Origin: Actinacidiphila oryziradicis
Lineage (GTDB): Bacteria; Actinomycetota; Actinomycetes; Streptomycetales; Streptomycetaceae
DNA: 40,496 nucleotides
Assembly: GCF_005047355.1 (NCBI RefSeq)
Contig: NZ_SUMC01000068.1
Location: forward strand, 1-40,496
Direction of reading: 5' to 3'
Part shown: positions 24,649 through 34,011 of the stretch, one piece after another
Layout of the letters: each line of letters starts with the position of its first letter
Numbering within the stretch: the first letter of the stretch is position 1
Translations under genes and position numbers: made by a program
Notes under the pieces: model-generated
What the model was told of the DNA's origin: nothing
The model's input: only the letters and a program-made list of their open reading frames with translations
The model's database searches: none

Positions 24649-24939
24649 CTGCTGGGGCCCGGGCCCTGGTCCGTGGCGGTCCGCGACGCCGAACGCGGCC
24701 TCGCCCAGTGGGCGCTGGCCTACGAGCGCCGCCACCGTCATCGCGGCCGCCCAGCGAGGCCCCACCTGACCCGCCCCGATCCAGCGAGACCGCCGGCAGC
24801 TCATAGCCCCAGGGCCAGGCGTCCCTGGCTCCGCTTGCGGGCGCCCGCTTGAACCCCGGCCGCCCCATTTCTTGCCTGGCCCAAGCCGGGTGCCGGGAGC
24901 GATCCGGGTGGCGGGGCGGCGCCTGCCTTCCGCTGGCGT
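24649..24939. other. No intact gene
   Basis: The IS5-like frame continues to 24852 but with unrelated residues; a short segment (RGLAQWALAYERRHRHRG) looks protein-like without a recognisable family. Nothing else is supported. Confidence 0.4.
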
Positions 24940-25869
24940 TCAGGGCCGGCGGGATGCCCGGGCGCTGCAGGCAGTCCGAGCGGGGTGGGGGCGCCGCTGT
25001 TCGTAGGTCCACAGCTGGTCGATGAAGGCGAAGCCGAAGGAGTCGAAGAGCTGCGGGGCGGCCTGGCTGTCGGGGACCGTCTCCGGGAGGTCTTCGACGA
25101 CGAGGGCGACCTCGGTGGCGCCCTGCTCGGCCAGCAGGGCCAGGGCCTGGCTGAGCAACTGCTGGGCCAGGCCGCGACGGCGCCGCGCAGTCAGGGTCTC
25201 GATCCACCACACGGTCGCGGTGTGGCCGGGCCCGACGCTGACCAGGGTCTCGGCGACCGGCTCGTCCGCCTCACGGATGATCAGCCGGTAGCCGGGAGGG
25301 AATTCGCAGGGGAAGACGTCGGCGACCAGCTTGGCGGGCAGTGCCTCGACGGGCAGCGGGCGGTGCAGGTAGCAGCCCTGGCGGCGACCGGTGAAGCCGG
25401 TCTCCAAGAGCGCGTCGTGGGTGGCGGCGCGGCAGGTGCGGGACAACCCGCCCGGGCCCAGGGTGTCCGGCGGGGCACCGACGAACGCCTCGACCAGCGG
25501 GCAGCCGGCGAGCACGGCCAGGGCATGACGGAGCAGGGCACGCAGGGCGGCCGGGTCCTCTCGGGCGTGCAGCCAGCAGATCAGGCCGACCGGTACATCA
25601 GGCCACGCCAAGAACACAATGACGCCGTGGGGCCGGTCCTGGGCGTCGGCCAGCACACTGATGCACGGCTGGGCAGGTGCCACCCAACCAGCGAGGCGGG
25701 ACGGCCCACGCGCGGCGTCAGCAAGCATGTCCCGGGTGCAGCATGGCTGACCCGGCAGCCGGTCGGCGTTGATCAACTCGCGCACCACCGGCTCGTCCTT
25801 GGGGTGATACGGGCGCACCGCCGACCCGCTCGCGGGGCGGGGAGAAAAGGTTCCTTTGTCCTTTCTCAT
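24940..25869 (-). CDS. GNAT-family N-acetyltransferase, intact homologue of the decayed copies
   Basis: The 309-residue protein appears to be a tandem GNAT. The N-terminal half has VRPYHPKDEPVVRELINADR and GLICWLHAREDPAALRALLR, matching both pseudogenes at 985 and 21457. The C-terminal half has the acetyl-CoA loop: VWWIETLTARRRRGLAQQLL, then EVALVVEDLPETVP and LFDSFGFAFIDQLWTYE. It would acetylate an unknown amine. It stands alone, about 100 bp after an alpha/beta hydrolase gene on the same strand. Confidence 0.75.
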   Translation of the reverse strand: MRKDKGTFSPRPASGSAVRPYHPKDEPVVRELINADRLPGQPCCTRDMLADAARGPSRLAGWVAPAQPCISVLADAQDRPHGVIVFLAWPDVPVGLICWLHAREDPAALRALLRHALAVLAGCPLVEAFVGAPPDTLGPGGLSRTCRAATHDALLETGFTGRRQGCYLHRPLPVEALPAKLVADVFPCEFPPGYRLIIREADEPVAETLVSVGPGHTATVWWIETLTARRRRGLAQQLLSQALALLAEQGATEVALVVEDLPETVPDSQAAPQLFDSFGFAFIDQLWTYEQRRPHPARTACSARASRRP

Positions 25870-25974
25870 GCTGCTGGCCCTCTTCCGACAGCTGCAGGAC
25901 TTATGTCTTTCAGCGTGCCGCGTTCAGCTTGTTCGCAAACGGGGGCCCGCCGCGGCAATCTGCAGGACGTGGGG

Positions 25975-26805
25975 TCATGCGGCGGGCGTGACCTCCTGGG
26001 TTTCGGTCAGCACTGCGCGGATCTCGTCGCTGACCGGCTTGTGGATGGGCAGCGTCAGGTGGCCGACGCCGTGGACGAGCACGTTGCGGGCCTGAAGGTC
26101 GGGGTGGTCGATGCGGGCCCTGCCGGCGGGGATGACGGCCTCGTCCAGGTCGCTGTAGAAGGCGACGAACCGGGTTCGGCAGCCCGCGGCCGGCTCGACG
26201 AGCTCGGCCAGCAGTTCGCTTCCCGGCCGAAGCTGGCGCAGCAGCGGGTGGGGTGGGGCCAGCAGGGCCGTCGCAGTGCCGCCGTGCGGCGTCCCGAGCG
26301 TGATCACCAGCGGCACATACGCGTCTCCGCCGAGCCGCTGCACGTAGTAGCGGGCGATCAGCCCGCCCAGGCTGTACCCGATCACGCAGACGGGCTGCCC
26401 GCCGCTGCGGGCGCGCAGCCGCTCGACCTCATCGCCCAGCGCCCGGGCCGCCACGCGGATGTCCGGGGTGAGCACGCTGTAGCCCACCGCGGTGACCGGG
26501 CCCGCGCCGCAGCCGCGCAGCCCGCGCCGCAGCAGCGTGAACACCGACGCTCGATCGGCCAGTCCGCGCACCAGCAGCACCGGCATCCCCGATTCGGCCT
26601 CCGGCTCCTCGACCGGACCCGGCGGCAACCAGGAGACGGCCGGGCCGAGCCGCCCGGTGAGCTGCCGCAGACCCCAGCCGGCCAGCTCCACCGAAATCCC
26701 GGCCACGCGCCGCGCGGCCCATCCCGCCTCCACGCCGGCGCCGCGCGCCGTCGTCAGCCACGGCACCCACAGCTGCGGCCTCCACAGAATGCTCGTGGCG
26801 TCCAC
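25975..26805 (-). CDS. Alpha/beta-hydrolase (lipase-like)
   Basis: The 276-residue product has the nucleophile elbow GYSLGG with Ser145, the second conserved turn LGTPHGG, an acidic residue in FYSDLDEAV (Asp219 or Asp221), and His249 in HGVGHLTLP. Together these make a full catalytic triad. The oxyanion strand is PVLLVRGLADRASVF. Such enzymes resemble Streptomyces lipases and PGAP1-like esterases. There is no clear signal peptide, so it is probably cytosolic or membrane-peripheral. It ends about 100 bp before the acetyltransferase. Confidence 0.82.
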   Translation of the reverse strand: MDATSILWRPQLWVPWLTTARGAGVEAGWAARRVAGISVELAGWGLRQLTGRLGPAVSWLPPGPVEEPEAESGMPVLLVRGLADRASVFTLLRRGLRGCGAGPVTAVGYSVLTPDIRVAARALGDEVERLRARSGGQPVCVIGYSLGGLIARYYVQRLGGDAYVPLVITLGTPHGGTATALLAPPHPLLRQLRPGSELLAELVEPAAGCRTRFVAFYSDLDEAVIPAGRARIDHPDLQARNVLVHGVGHLTLPIHKPVSDEIRAVLTETQEVTPAA

Positions 26806-27177
26806 CTTCTCTAAACGACCCCCACGTTAATACTGCGTAAATTCATGATTACACGCGCTGCCCTGGACGTGCATCCCTCGAGTGATTACCCGCCCCAAAG
26901 GCTTTGCGCTACTCGGTGACGGCTTGGACACAGGAGTGGTGGACGAGCACCTCAGCTGGATGGACGCACCGCTCTGGGCGCCATACCCGGCCGGGATGCT
27001 CGCCCCGGTCCTCACTCCCGCCGTGGTCACGGCCGGCACAGGCGGCAAGAGGGACCACGACCGATCGACCGCTTCCCGCCGCCAGTACCGTGGAATCCAG
27101 GAGACGCTGGAGGCGCCCACCGCCCACCGCGACCACCCGCCGCCAACAGTCCCTGCCGACGAGGTAGGGAGACCCTG
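26806..27177. other. Intergenic region upstream of the chimeric GTPase fragment
   Basis: It holds the divergent upstream regions of the hydrolase (-) and the dynamin-like fragment (+). AGGGAGACC lies just before the ATG at 27178. A plus-strand frame (26882-27175) is open but shows no known motif. Confidence 0.4.
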
Positions 27178-27873
27178 ATGACCGCGAGCGCACGCCCCCA
27201 CCTGCAGCTCGTACCGGACCGCATGGATGCCACCGGTGTCGGCGACGATGCCGACGACCGCTGCCAGCTGTGCCAGGACCCCTGGGTGCTCGTTGCCAGC
27301 GGGGCCAAGCACGACAAGAGCACACTGTTCAACGTACTGCTCGGGCGTGACGTGCTGCCGACCGGCGTGGCAGCGGTCACGGCCCTGGCCACCACGGTGC
27401 GCGTCGGCGGACCGGAGGGCCTGGTCCTCCGGTCCGCCGACCGCCGCGTGGGGCAGCACGGCGTACAAGACGGTCCGTACGCTCTGCTGGTCGCTCTGTC
27501 GGCCGCGGCCGGGATGGTCCGCGGCAACCTCACCCTGCTGCAGGCCACCGCGATCATCGGCCGGTGGGGAACCACTCACTACGGCCGCCTGTCCGGGCTC
27601 CTCGCGGCGCCCGCGACCACCGCCTCCGCACTCGCCCCATTCGCCGGCGCCGCCCTGGCCACACCGCTGGGCGGCTACCCCGTGCCTGTTCGGGCTGCTG
27701 GCCCTTCGTCTCCGGGATCGCCGCCCTGTTCGCCCTCGGGGCCGTGCCGCGCCGCCCTTCGCCAGATCGGTAACGGCAACGCCGAACCTGCGCGCCGAAC
27801 CCCCGCACACGGCATCCGAGTTCCCGTACAACCACGTCCTGGATTCGGCGAACCCGCGCTTCGCGTGCGGTGA
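27178..27873 (+). pseudogene. Chimera of a dynamin-like GTPase start and an MFS transporter end
   Basis: The first 85 or so residues are the start of a bacterial dynamin-like GTPase: VLVASGAKHDKSTLFNVLLG and RDVLPTGVAAVTALATTVRV. The P-loop normally reads GxxxxGKS, but here the second Gly is Asp (KHDKST), which should block nucleotide binding. From about 27475 the frame changes family without a stop into the last helices of an MFS protein (LLVALSAAAGMVRGNLTLLQ, then APFAGAALATPLGG). The end of the MFS part shifts frame near 27690 and continues as VSGIAALFALGAVPRR. Two unrelated gene fragments were joined by deletion. Confidence 0.7.
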
Positions 27874-28150
27874 CAGGAAGCAGCACGTCAGTGCTGACAC
27901 CGCTCGCGGCCGCGACTCCGGAACAGCGCTATGAGCCGGGCGCCCCACCGAGAGCCCCGTAGCGGCGGGCGCCAGGCGCCTCGCGGCCAGCGCACCGTCC
28001 CGCGGACCCGCCGCGAGCTTGCTGCGGGCCCCGAAGGACACCGCGTCAATGGACACCGGATCGAGGTCCGGCAGGGAGAAGAACGAGACGGGGTATCGCT
28101 CTCAGACGATCTACTCCGCACCCTATGGCTGACCTGCGACAACCAGATGG
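27874..28150. other. No gene seen
   Basis: Open frames here are low-complexity Arg/Gly/Pro sequence. The region separates two convergent transcription units. No strong terminator hairpin with a T-tract was found. Confidence 0.4.
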
Positions 28151-28600
28151 CTATCCTGAGTACGTATCAATTGTGATGGTTCCATCGGGGATCCAGCCTC
28201 CGATGTACCCGTCCAGAAACGTTCCCAGCTCGCGCGGATAAACAACGATCGAGGCTGCTGAGACATGCGAGATCGGCCACCAGCGTACCTGCGGGAACTC
28301 GGTCACGGAACACGCCGGACCGGGCATTTTGAGGATGTAAAGGTGCGATCCTGTGTGCGCAACCTCGCCGGTGGCAGCAGAATAGCTCGCTACGCGTCCG
28401 ACCACTCGTCCAATACGCGCAGTCCCCGCTATTGGGCTCTGCCGTCGAAATTCCCACAAAACTTCCACGTGTGAGGCTCCCGGATCAACATCCAACTGGA
28501 GTGGACGCCAAAACGTTCCGCTGCAGATCCACTGCAGCAGGACTTGGTTGTCACTCGACAACAGTGCGATGAGAACGACCCGTCGATGAAATCTATTCAC
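28151..28600 (-). CDS. Nudix-fold-like hypothetical protein without a Nudix box
   Basis: The 149-residue product starts MNRFHRRVVLIALLSSDNQV, then LLQW. After a central region it has SHLYILKMPGPACSV and FPQVRWWPISHVS, the strand and Trp-rich stretch (RWW) common near the end of Nudix domains. The catalytic box Gx5Ex7REUxEExGU is absent; where it should lie the sequence is VDPGASHVEVLWEFRRQSP. Hydrolase activity is therefore doubtful. The gene is visibly less GC-rich than its neighbours, suggesting recent acquisition. It resembles the gene at 39352 in layout. Confidence 0.5.
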   Translation of the reverse strand: MNRFHRRVVLIALLSSDNQVLLQWICSGTFWRPLQLDVDPGASHVEVLWEFRRQSPIAGTARIGRVVGRVASYSAATGEVAHTGSHLYILKMPGPACSVTEFPQVRWWPISHVSAASIVVYPRELGTFLDGYIGGWIPDGTITIDTYSG

Positions 28601-29681
28601 GTGTTCACCATCACCCTGCTGCTGTACAACGGCGCATTATCTTGAGTCAGACAGGGGAAGAGCTGAGTGATCGTCAATCTACTCAAGCAAAGGTGCCGCC
28701 TCGATCGTCAGGAGCGGGCTTTGCCCTAGCCCGCCGGCGTGACGGGCTCGACCTCAGCCGGGGCCACCGACCAACTGCGGCGGCTGCTCAACATCGGCAG
28801 CGCGCGCCACACCATGCTCGCCCGCTCCTGGCCGACGTGTCCGGCCGGCCCCTGCCAGCCCTGCCACGTAACCCCCGCGACCGGGGACGTACGGCCCGCC
28901 CCGCACTCGATTGCCTGATTCCCGCGGCCTGAGAGGGCCGCATCTTGGTCTGCGGCCACCGGGCAGCCTTCCTGCAAAGGGCCGCGCTCGCCGGCGTCCC
29001 ACCGCTTGGATGTCCGGCGCCCCGTCCCCCTGTGTTGCACGCGCGTCGGCATGCTGTCCGGACGAGGAGCGAATGAGCCAGCGGCGGCCCCGGTCTGGGC
29101 CCGGCATTGACGCAGGCAGGGGCCATCGCTAGGCAGCGGCGGTCGATCAGACCGGCGCGACTCCTGGTCGAAGAAGATCGACAACGACGAGTGGGCCATC
29201 CTGACCGCGCTTAGCGAGACCGGACCTGGCCGACGAGGGCGCCGTGGACACTCGGGGGCACGTTGTATGGGCGATCTTCAACGGTGACTGAGACCGCCGG
29301 CAGAGTCGATGAGGGGGAGCGCGGGCTTGCTGCCGGTTGGCGGACGACGGCCGCACAGTGCCCTGGGAATGCTGACCTCCGGATGTGCGATGGTGGGCGC
29401 CTGATTCACGCGCTGGCCCCTCGATGCCGGTCGCGTCCGCCTGCGCACGTGGTGGGGAGGCGGCGAAGGCGCACCCTAGTGCGCCTCCTCTGCGGTGCCG
29501 AGTGCATCGAAGCGCGTGTGAGTGCATCACCACTGTTCAGATGGCATGTGCGGATGCTGCGCCAGAGCGGTGCACCAGCTGCGCATCCGACGAAGGATGC
29601 ACATTCAACAGTCATGCAGACAAGCGGAGTTGTTGTTGTCTATGCTGTCGCGCAAGATCACAGGGACTGGGAGGCGAGGCA
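28601..29681. other. Long region without a supported gene
   Basis: Around 28725-28800 and 29160-29275 there are short protein-like scraps (ATDQLRRLLNIGSARHTM; WSKKIDNDEWAILTAL), each broken by stops or frame changes. Nothing longer is convincing. The last 50 bases hold the start signals of the next gene. I see no RNA gene or repeat array. Confidence 0.4.
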
Positions 29682-30149
29682 ATGACAGACAGCGACGCCT
29701 CCGCGCACCATTTCCTTCAGCAGATGCGCGAACAGCTCGAGGCCTTCAGGGAGAGCGCCAGAGTCGCACGGCGCCAGCGCGACGAGGCAGACGCCCGTCT
29801 CGCCGATGCCGAGGCAAGGGCGGCGCACATGGAGGTAGTCGTGCGCACCCTACTGGTCTACGGAGAGGGCGCTGAATCTTCCGAAAAGGACGAGGCAGGC
29901 GACGGATCGATCGGCCATGAGAGCTCAGAGGCCCCATCGATCGAGGAGGCCATCCTCCAGACCCTGCACAAGGGCGTTGCGCTGTCTCCTTCCGAGATCG
30001 CGCGGAGCGTCGAGGCACTCGGTGTGAGCCAGTCTCCGGGCAGCGTCCGGGCCAGGCTGAGCAAGCTCGTCAAGCAGGGGATCCTCCAGCGAGACGACAA
30101 GTCCAAGTACTCGATCAACAAGGTGGGATCGGAGGCTTTTCAGGGCTGA
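29682..30149 (+). CDS. Coiled-coil and winged-helix DNA-binding-like protein
   Basis: ATG 29682, with GGAGGCGAGG before it, gives 155 residues; the frame stays open upstream but lacks protein character. Residues 10-55 (QQMREQLEAFRESARVARRQ and on) form a clear coiled coil. Residues 85-150 fit a winged helix: EEAILQTLHKGVALSPSEIA, then SVRARLSKLVKQGILQRDDK and a short wing YSIN. It should bind DNA as a dimer or larger. It lies 180 bp before another regulator-like gene and upstream of the recombinase/transposase pair. Confidence 0.65.
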   Translation: MTDSDASAHHFLQQMREQLEAFRESARVARRQRDEADARLADAEARAAHMEVVVRTLLVYGEGAESSEKDEAGDGSIGHESSEAPSIEEAILQTLHKGVALSPSEIARSVEALGVSQSPGSVRARLSKLVKQGILQRDDKSKYSINKVGSEAFQG

Positions 30150-30171
30150 CGAAGAGTCACTGAACAGAGAT

Positions 30172-30204
30172 CGGCCGCCGCAAGTTGCGAGCCCACGGCG
30201 GCCG
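30172..30204. terminator. Strong hairpin after the winged-helix gene
   Basis: CGGCCGCCG (30172-30180) and CGGCGGCCG (30196-30204) form a 9-bp perfect GC stem with a 15-base loop, 22 bp after the stop codon. There is no T-run, which is common for terminators in high-GC actinomycetes. Confidence 0.55.
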
Positions 30205-30329
30205 TTGGCGCATCCCCAACAGAGGGCTCACGCACCAGCCGACAGCTTAGGCTATTCGGTCGGTTCTGCGTGAGCTCTTCCCCGATCAGCCGCTGATCAG
30301 CGCGGCAGTCAAAGGACAGGACTCACGAC

Positions 30330-31133
30330 TTGAGTACCAAATCGTCCGCTTCCGCCGGACGCACCCGGGCACGAGGCGCACAGCGCCCCCGAAGCGGAAG
30401 TGCCACACGCGCCCGCGAGGGCAAGCCGATCCCCTACGCTCTCCCGCCCGTCGGCATCCAGGCAGTCCGGCAGATGGACGTCCTGGTCGCCGCCGTCGCG
30501 ACTTGCGCGACCGGCCGCTCAGCCGTCAGAACTCGCGACATCGCCCAGGCGACTGACCTGGAGCGCCGGGACATTCACCCCACCTTGCGGTTTATGACCG
30601 GTGCAGGGCTGCTGGACTCGAGCCCGGCCGGGTGGACGCCCACCGTGTCGGGCGTGCGCGTCGCGCAACCCTGGACCGCAGACCGCGCTGCGGCCAGAGC
30701 CGCCCTCGCGGAAGTTTGGCGCGACTCCTGGGCATATAACCTTCTCATTCGCTCCATCCGGCCGGGAGTCGCGCTCAGCGCGGAGGACCTCGCCGACGCC
30801 ATGCGGCCTTTCAAGACGGCCAGGCTCACGCCATGGATGCAGCTCGTGGACTGGCTCGAGCTGGCCCAGTACGTCGAGCGTGGTGACGACGAGAGCCTGC
30901 GCCTGGCAAAGGCTCTCCACGGCGATCCCATGGCGCCGGATGAGGCCGGAGACGCCCCCGGCAAGGAGCAGAAGGAGCAGGATGAGGCGCGGGCAACGCC
31001 CGGCGCCCCACCGCCCGGGCTGGTCCCCCCGCTGACCATGGACCAGCTCCTGGCACTGTCTGCCGACGACTTCGGGGCAGTCACGCGCTCCCTGGCGACG
31101 ATCTACGAGGTGCTCTCCCGCCAGCGGACCTAG
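30330..31133 (+). CDS. Winged-helix-like hypothetical protein
   Basis: The frame starts at TTG 30330 (AAAGGACAGG lies upstream) and gives 267 residues. After a basic disordered start there are two helix-turn-helix-like units: VRTRDIAQATDLERRDIHPT (followed by LRFMTGAGLL) and VALSAEDLADAMRPFKTARL (followed by TPWMQLVDWLELAQYVE). The tail is rich in Glu, Lys and Pro, followed by a helix (TMDQLLALSADDFGAVTRSL). The family is not recognised. It may regulate or assist the recombinase-like gene 117 bp downstream. Confidence 0.55.
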   Translation: MSTKSSASAGRTRARGAQRPRSGSATRAREGKPIPYALPPVGIQAVRQMDVLVAAVATCATGRSAVRTRDIAQATDLERRDIHPTLRFMTGAGLLDSSPAGWTPTVSGVRVAQPWTADRAAARAALAEVWRDSWAYNLLIRSIRPGVALSAEDLADAMRPFKTARLTPWMQLVDWLELAQYVERGDDESLRLAKALHGDPMAPDEAGDAPGKEQKEQDEARATPGAPPPGLVPPLTMDQLLALSADDFGAVTRSLATIYEVLSRQRT

Positions 31134-31249
31134 CCGCCCTCCGGCCAGGCCCCGCGACCTGCCTCTTTCACCTTCTTGCGCGCGAGCATTTGCGCCTCGG
31201 GGGAGCCCTTCCGAAGCTGGTGTGAACTTGTACCAGTGGAGGTTTCTTC

Positions 31250-32258
31250 ATGCCTGGCCCGCGTGCGCCCAGACCCAACCGACCCGTGCCCGACAGCGCC
31301 AGCGCGTCCGCCGCCGCGTCAGCGGACGTGACGCTGGCGTACGCCGTCGAGCAGACTGTCTCCCTCTGGACCGACATGACTTCCCGTGGACAGATATCCC
31401 CCCAGACCAACCGATCCTTCGGACAACTCCTCGGGCGCTACCAGCACTACGCCCAGTCGCGCGGTGCGCTCGCCCTCGACGACACCACCGCCGACCTCGC
31501 CGAGGATTTCGTCTTCGCCCACGGCCGCACCCGTCACGGACGTATCGGCGCATCAGCCACCGCCACCCTGCACCAGCGCCGCGCAGTCCTGCGCTCCTTC
31601 TACCGAACGCTGCGCGAACTCGGCCTCACCGACACCGACCCCACCCGGGACATCCTGCTGCCCGAACGCACCCGCACCCCCATCAGGCCCCTGGACGAGG
31701 ACGAAGCCGTCGCCCTCCGCCACGCCGCAGAATACGTGGCCCGGCCCAGCCGGCACGCGGCGGCCGCGGCCCTGGCACTGTCGGGCGGCCACACCGGCGA
31801 GATCGGCCACATCCGCATCCCGCGACCTTGACCGGACCGCCGAAGCGGTGTGGATACACGGATCTACCCGCACCGACGCCCGGTGGTGTCCACTGGACCT
31901 GTGGGCGCTGCGCATCCTGTCGGCCAGGGCCGCCTTCGTAGCAAAACAGCAGCGCAACCCCGAGGACGTCCCCGAGGCCCGGCTCGCCGTCTCCTCGGCC
32001 CCGGCACCCGACGAGCAGCTCCAAGCCCGGGCCTGCGTCGCCCTGTCCGACCTGATCCGCCGCATCGGGCTCGGTGCGGACCCGCAGGTCAAACCCTCCT
32101 CGCTAACCGCTCATGCCGCAGTGCAGATCTTCGATGACACCGGAAGGATCGAGGACGTCGCACGCAGACTCGGACTACGTTCCCTGGACCGGGCCGCCGA
32201 CCTCGTCGGGTACAGCTGGACCCGGTCCGCAGCCGAGGGGCAGGACGCCAATGCCTGA
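31250..32258 (+). pseudogene. Tyrosine-recombinase-fold protein lacking catalytic residues, frameshifted
   Basis: ATG 31250 follows GTGGAGG. The N-terminal part is a SAM-like core-binding domain (QTNRSFGQLLGRYQHYAQSR; LHQRRAVLRSFYRTLRELGL). The catalytic-type domain follows but its key residues are replaced: the usual TGLRxSE is GGHTGEIGH, and the HxLRH region reads KPSSLTAHAAVQIF; only a Tyr in DLVGYSW remains. An extra C in the CCC run at 31819-31821 shifts the frame from HIRIPRP and stop to RDLDRTAEAVW. The stop at 32258 overlaps the next start by 8 bases. If the shift is an assembly error, the protein would have about 335 residues. Confidence 0.6.
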
Positions 32259-33678
32259 GGACATCTTCGGAGACGCCGTCCCCCCGGCCCAGCGCATCCC
32301 CCGCAAGCGCACCTTCAGCGACAAGGACCGCCGCACCCTCTGGGAACGCCTCCACGACTGCGCGCACAACCCCGACCTGTACGAACTGGCCGAAACCCTT
32401 CCGAAGCCAGACAGAATCGGCAGGCCCCGCGACTACCCGGACCTGGCGTTCCTCTTCTTCCTGACAGCCCGCAGCGTCCTGGCCTCCGCACGCCGCACCG
32501 CCGCGCACCTCGAGGACCCAGAGGTGTGGACCATCCTGGAGTCAGGGGTACGCGCAGCACTCGGCCCCGCAGAGGCCGCCCGGCTCCCCGAAGCAGGCCC
32601 GACCCGGTCGCAGTGGCTCCACGCCCAGCGACGGCTGCGCGACCATTCCCACGAGCTGTGGGAGGCATACCGCCCACTCGCCCTCCAGCAGGCACTCGAC
32701 CAGGGAATCTTCCCCGAGGACGAGACCCGCGCCTGGAGCAACCCGCAACGGCACCAGCTCATCGCAGCCGACGGGACCGTCCTCAAGTCCCCGACCCTGG
32801 CACGAGCTGCCCAGAGCGTGGATCTCGCGACCGGCGAAATCCGCTGCCACCGGATCGACCCAGCCTCCGTGACACAGACCGAGGGCGGTGGCAATCAGGT
32901 ATTCGGCCCGAAATACGTCTTCTTCTCCGCCAGAAAGGACGCCGACTACATGACCCGGGTCTTCCTCGACTCCCGGTACGTGCCCCACCTCCACCCCGGC
33001 GGAGAAGCGGCCGTAGCCGTCGACGGGGTAATCGACATCATGTCCGCCGCCCCCGGGTGCATGGGAACGCTCTACGACGGTGCCATGCGGGGCGTCCACC
33101 GTGACACCATCGCCCGATTCGGCGGCCTGGTCATCAACAAGCAGCACAAGGGAAACGACCCGCAGTTCTACGAGACCCTGCGTCGCGGTCGCTGCAGCCA
33201 CGAGTTGTGGGCAGCCAACGGGCGCATCGCGGAGAAGGTCCATTTCGCCGACGGAACCACAGAGCTTGTCCCCGCGCCGGTCAGGAAACTCGAACGGCGC
33301 GGAACCCGCATCTTCCGTTGGTATCACGTTCTAACCATTCCCTGCCGCCACGGCCGACATGAATACCGGGTAGCCGTCGGGACGACGAGCCGCACGAGCG
33401 AACGACCACCCGGTCAAAGCGACGAGGAACGCGGCTTCCACCGCGCCGAGCACCTACAACAGATTCCCGAATTCACTCGCAACCACCAGTTGGTCTACCC
33501 CTACCGCAGCGACGCTGAGTCGGGCCACGCACAGCTCGACGCCTCACTCTGGAACGGGCGGCTCATCTCCTACGGAGTCGAAGCCCAGCAACTGCTCACC
33601 CTCGGCTTCGTCCTCGCACAAAACTCGACCAGCCGCGCACTGCACCAGACCGGCACCGTACTCCAGCCCACAGGCTGA
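32251..33678 (+). CDS. DDE-type transposase-like protein
   Basis: The 475-residue protein has three acidic residues in DDE order: Asp174 (AADGTVLKS), Asp276 (TLYDGAMRGVHRD) and Glu423 (RSDAESGHAQLD). The N-terminal 130 residues are helical and contain a YPDLAFLFFLTARSVL segment typical of the dimerisation or DNA-binding part of transposases. ATG 32251 overlaps the recombinase-fold gene by 8 bases, so the two are co-translated. I could not place it in a named IS family and saw no clear terminal repeats. The stop is 212 bp before tRNA-Arg. Confidence 0.65.
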   Translation: MPEDIFGDAVPPAQRIPRKRTFSDKDRRTLWERLHDCAHNPDLYELAETLPKPDRIGRPRDYPDLAFLFFLTARSVLASARRTAAHLEDPEVWTILESGVRAALGPAEAARLPEAGPTRSQWLHAQRRLRDHSHELWEAYRPLALQQALDQGIFPEDETRAWSNPQRHQLIAADGTVLKSPTLARAAQSVDLATGEIRCHRIDPASVTQTEGGGNQVFGPKYVFFSARKDADYMTRVFLDSRYVPHLHPGGEAAVAVDGVIDIMSAAPGCMGTLYDGAMRGVHRDTIARFGGLVINKQHKGNDPQFYETLRRGRCSHELWAANGRIAEKVHFADGTTELVPAPVRKLERRGTRIFRWYHVLTIPCRHGRHEYRVAVGTTSRTSERPPGQSDEERGFHRAEHLQQIPEFTRNHQLVYPYRSDAESGHAQLDASLWNGRLISYGVEAQQLLTLGFVLAQNSTSRALHQTGTVLQPTG

Positions 33679-33702
33679 CCCCATCCCCCGTCCAACCACA
33701 AC

Positions 33703-33763
33703 GCAGCGCCCGCCCGAGCCCCGATCCGGTACCCTGTGGATCGAGCGCACGGACGGGCGCTGC
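33703..33763. repeat. Perfect 10-bp inverted repeat between transposase-like gene and tRNA
   Basis: GCAGCGCCCG (33703-33712) pairs with CGGGCGCTGC (33754-33763) across a 41-base loop. It may be the transcription end of the upstream unit, or a mobile-element end. Confidence 0.5.
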
Positions 33764-33890
33764 ACTGTGTCACGCGGACCCCTCGCACCGGCACACCGCA
33801 GCCGCTTGATCCAGACGCTCACCGCTTGGCCGCGGGAGACATGGGCACGGTCTGTTCATCGACTTCCGTGCAAGGTTTCGCGCAAGCCCC

Positions 33891-33963
33891 GCCTCAGTAG
33901 CTCAGGGGATAGAGCACGGCTCTCCTAAAGCCGGTGTCGCAGGTTCGAATCCTGCCTGGGGCA
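33891..33963 (+). tRNA. tRNA-Arg (anticodon CCU)
   Basis: The 73 bases fold into a full cloverleaf. The acceptor GCCTCAG pairs with CTGGGGC with one G-U pair; the D-arm is GCTC/GAGC; the anticodon stem CGGCT/AGCCG holds the loop CTCCTAA, which gives anticodon CCT; the T-arm is GCAGG-TTCGAAT-CCTGC. The discriminator is A, and CCA is not encoded. This rare-codon tRNA is a frequent integration target, and an integrase remnant lies just downstream. Confidence 0.95.
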
Positions 33964-34011
33964 CAATGTCAGACCCTCTCTGACCAGCAGTATCGTCGGT
34001 ATTACGGCCGA

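Noticed and set aside
24985..26814. A 609-codon open frame on the plus strand
   Set aside because: It runs antisense through two clear minus-strand genes (GNAT and alpha/beta hydrolase) and its product is low-complexity.
26827..28056. A 409-codon minus-strand frame
   Set aside because: It is antisense to the GTPase/MFS chimera, whose plus-strand residues match known families.
31819..31821. Programmed frameshifting in the recombinase-fold gene
   Set aside because: The CCC run is not a known slippery signal and no downstream structure stood out; a simple one-base insertion or read error is simpler.
33930..33963. Search for a second copy of the tRNA 3' end as an att site
   Set aside because: No duplicate of the T-arm and acceptor sequence was seen elsewhere in the window; the other end may lie outside or be lost.
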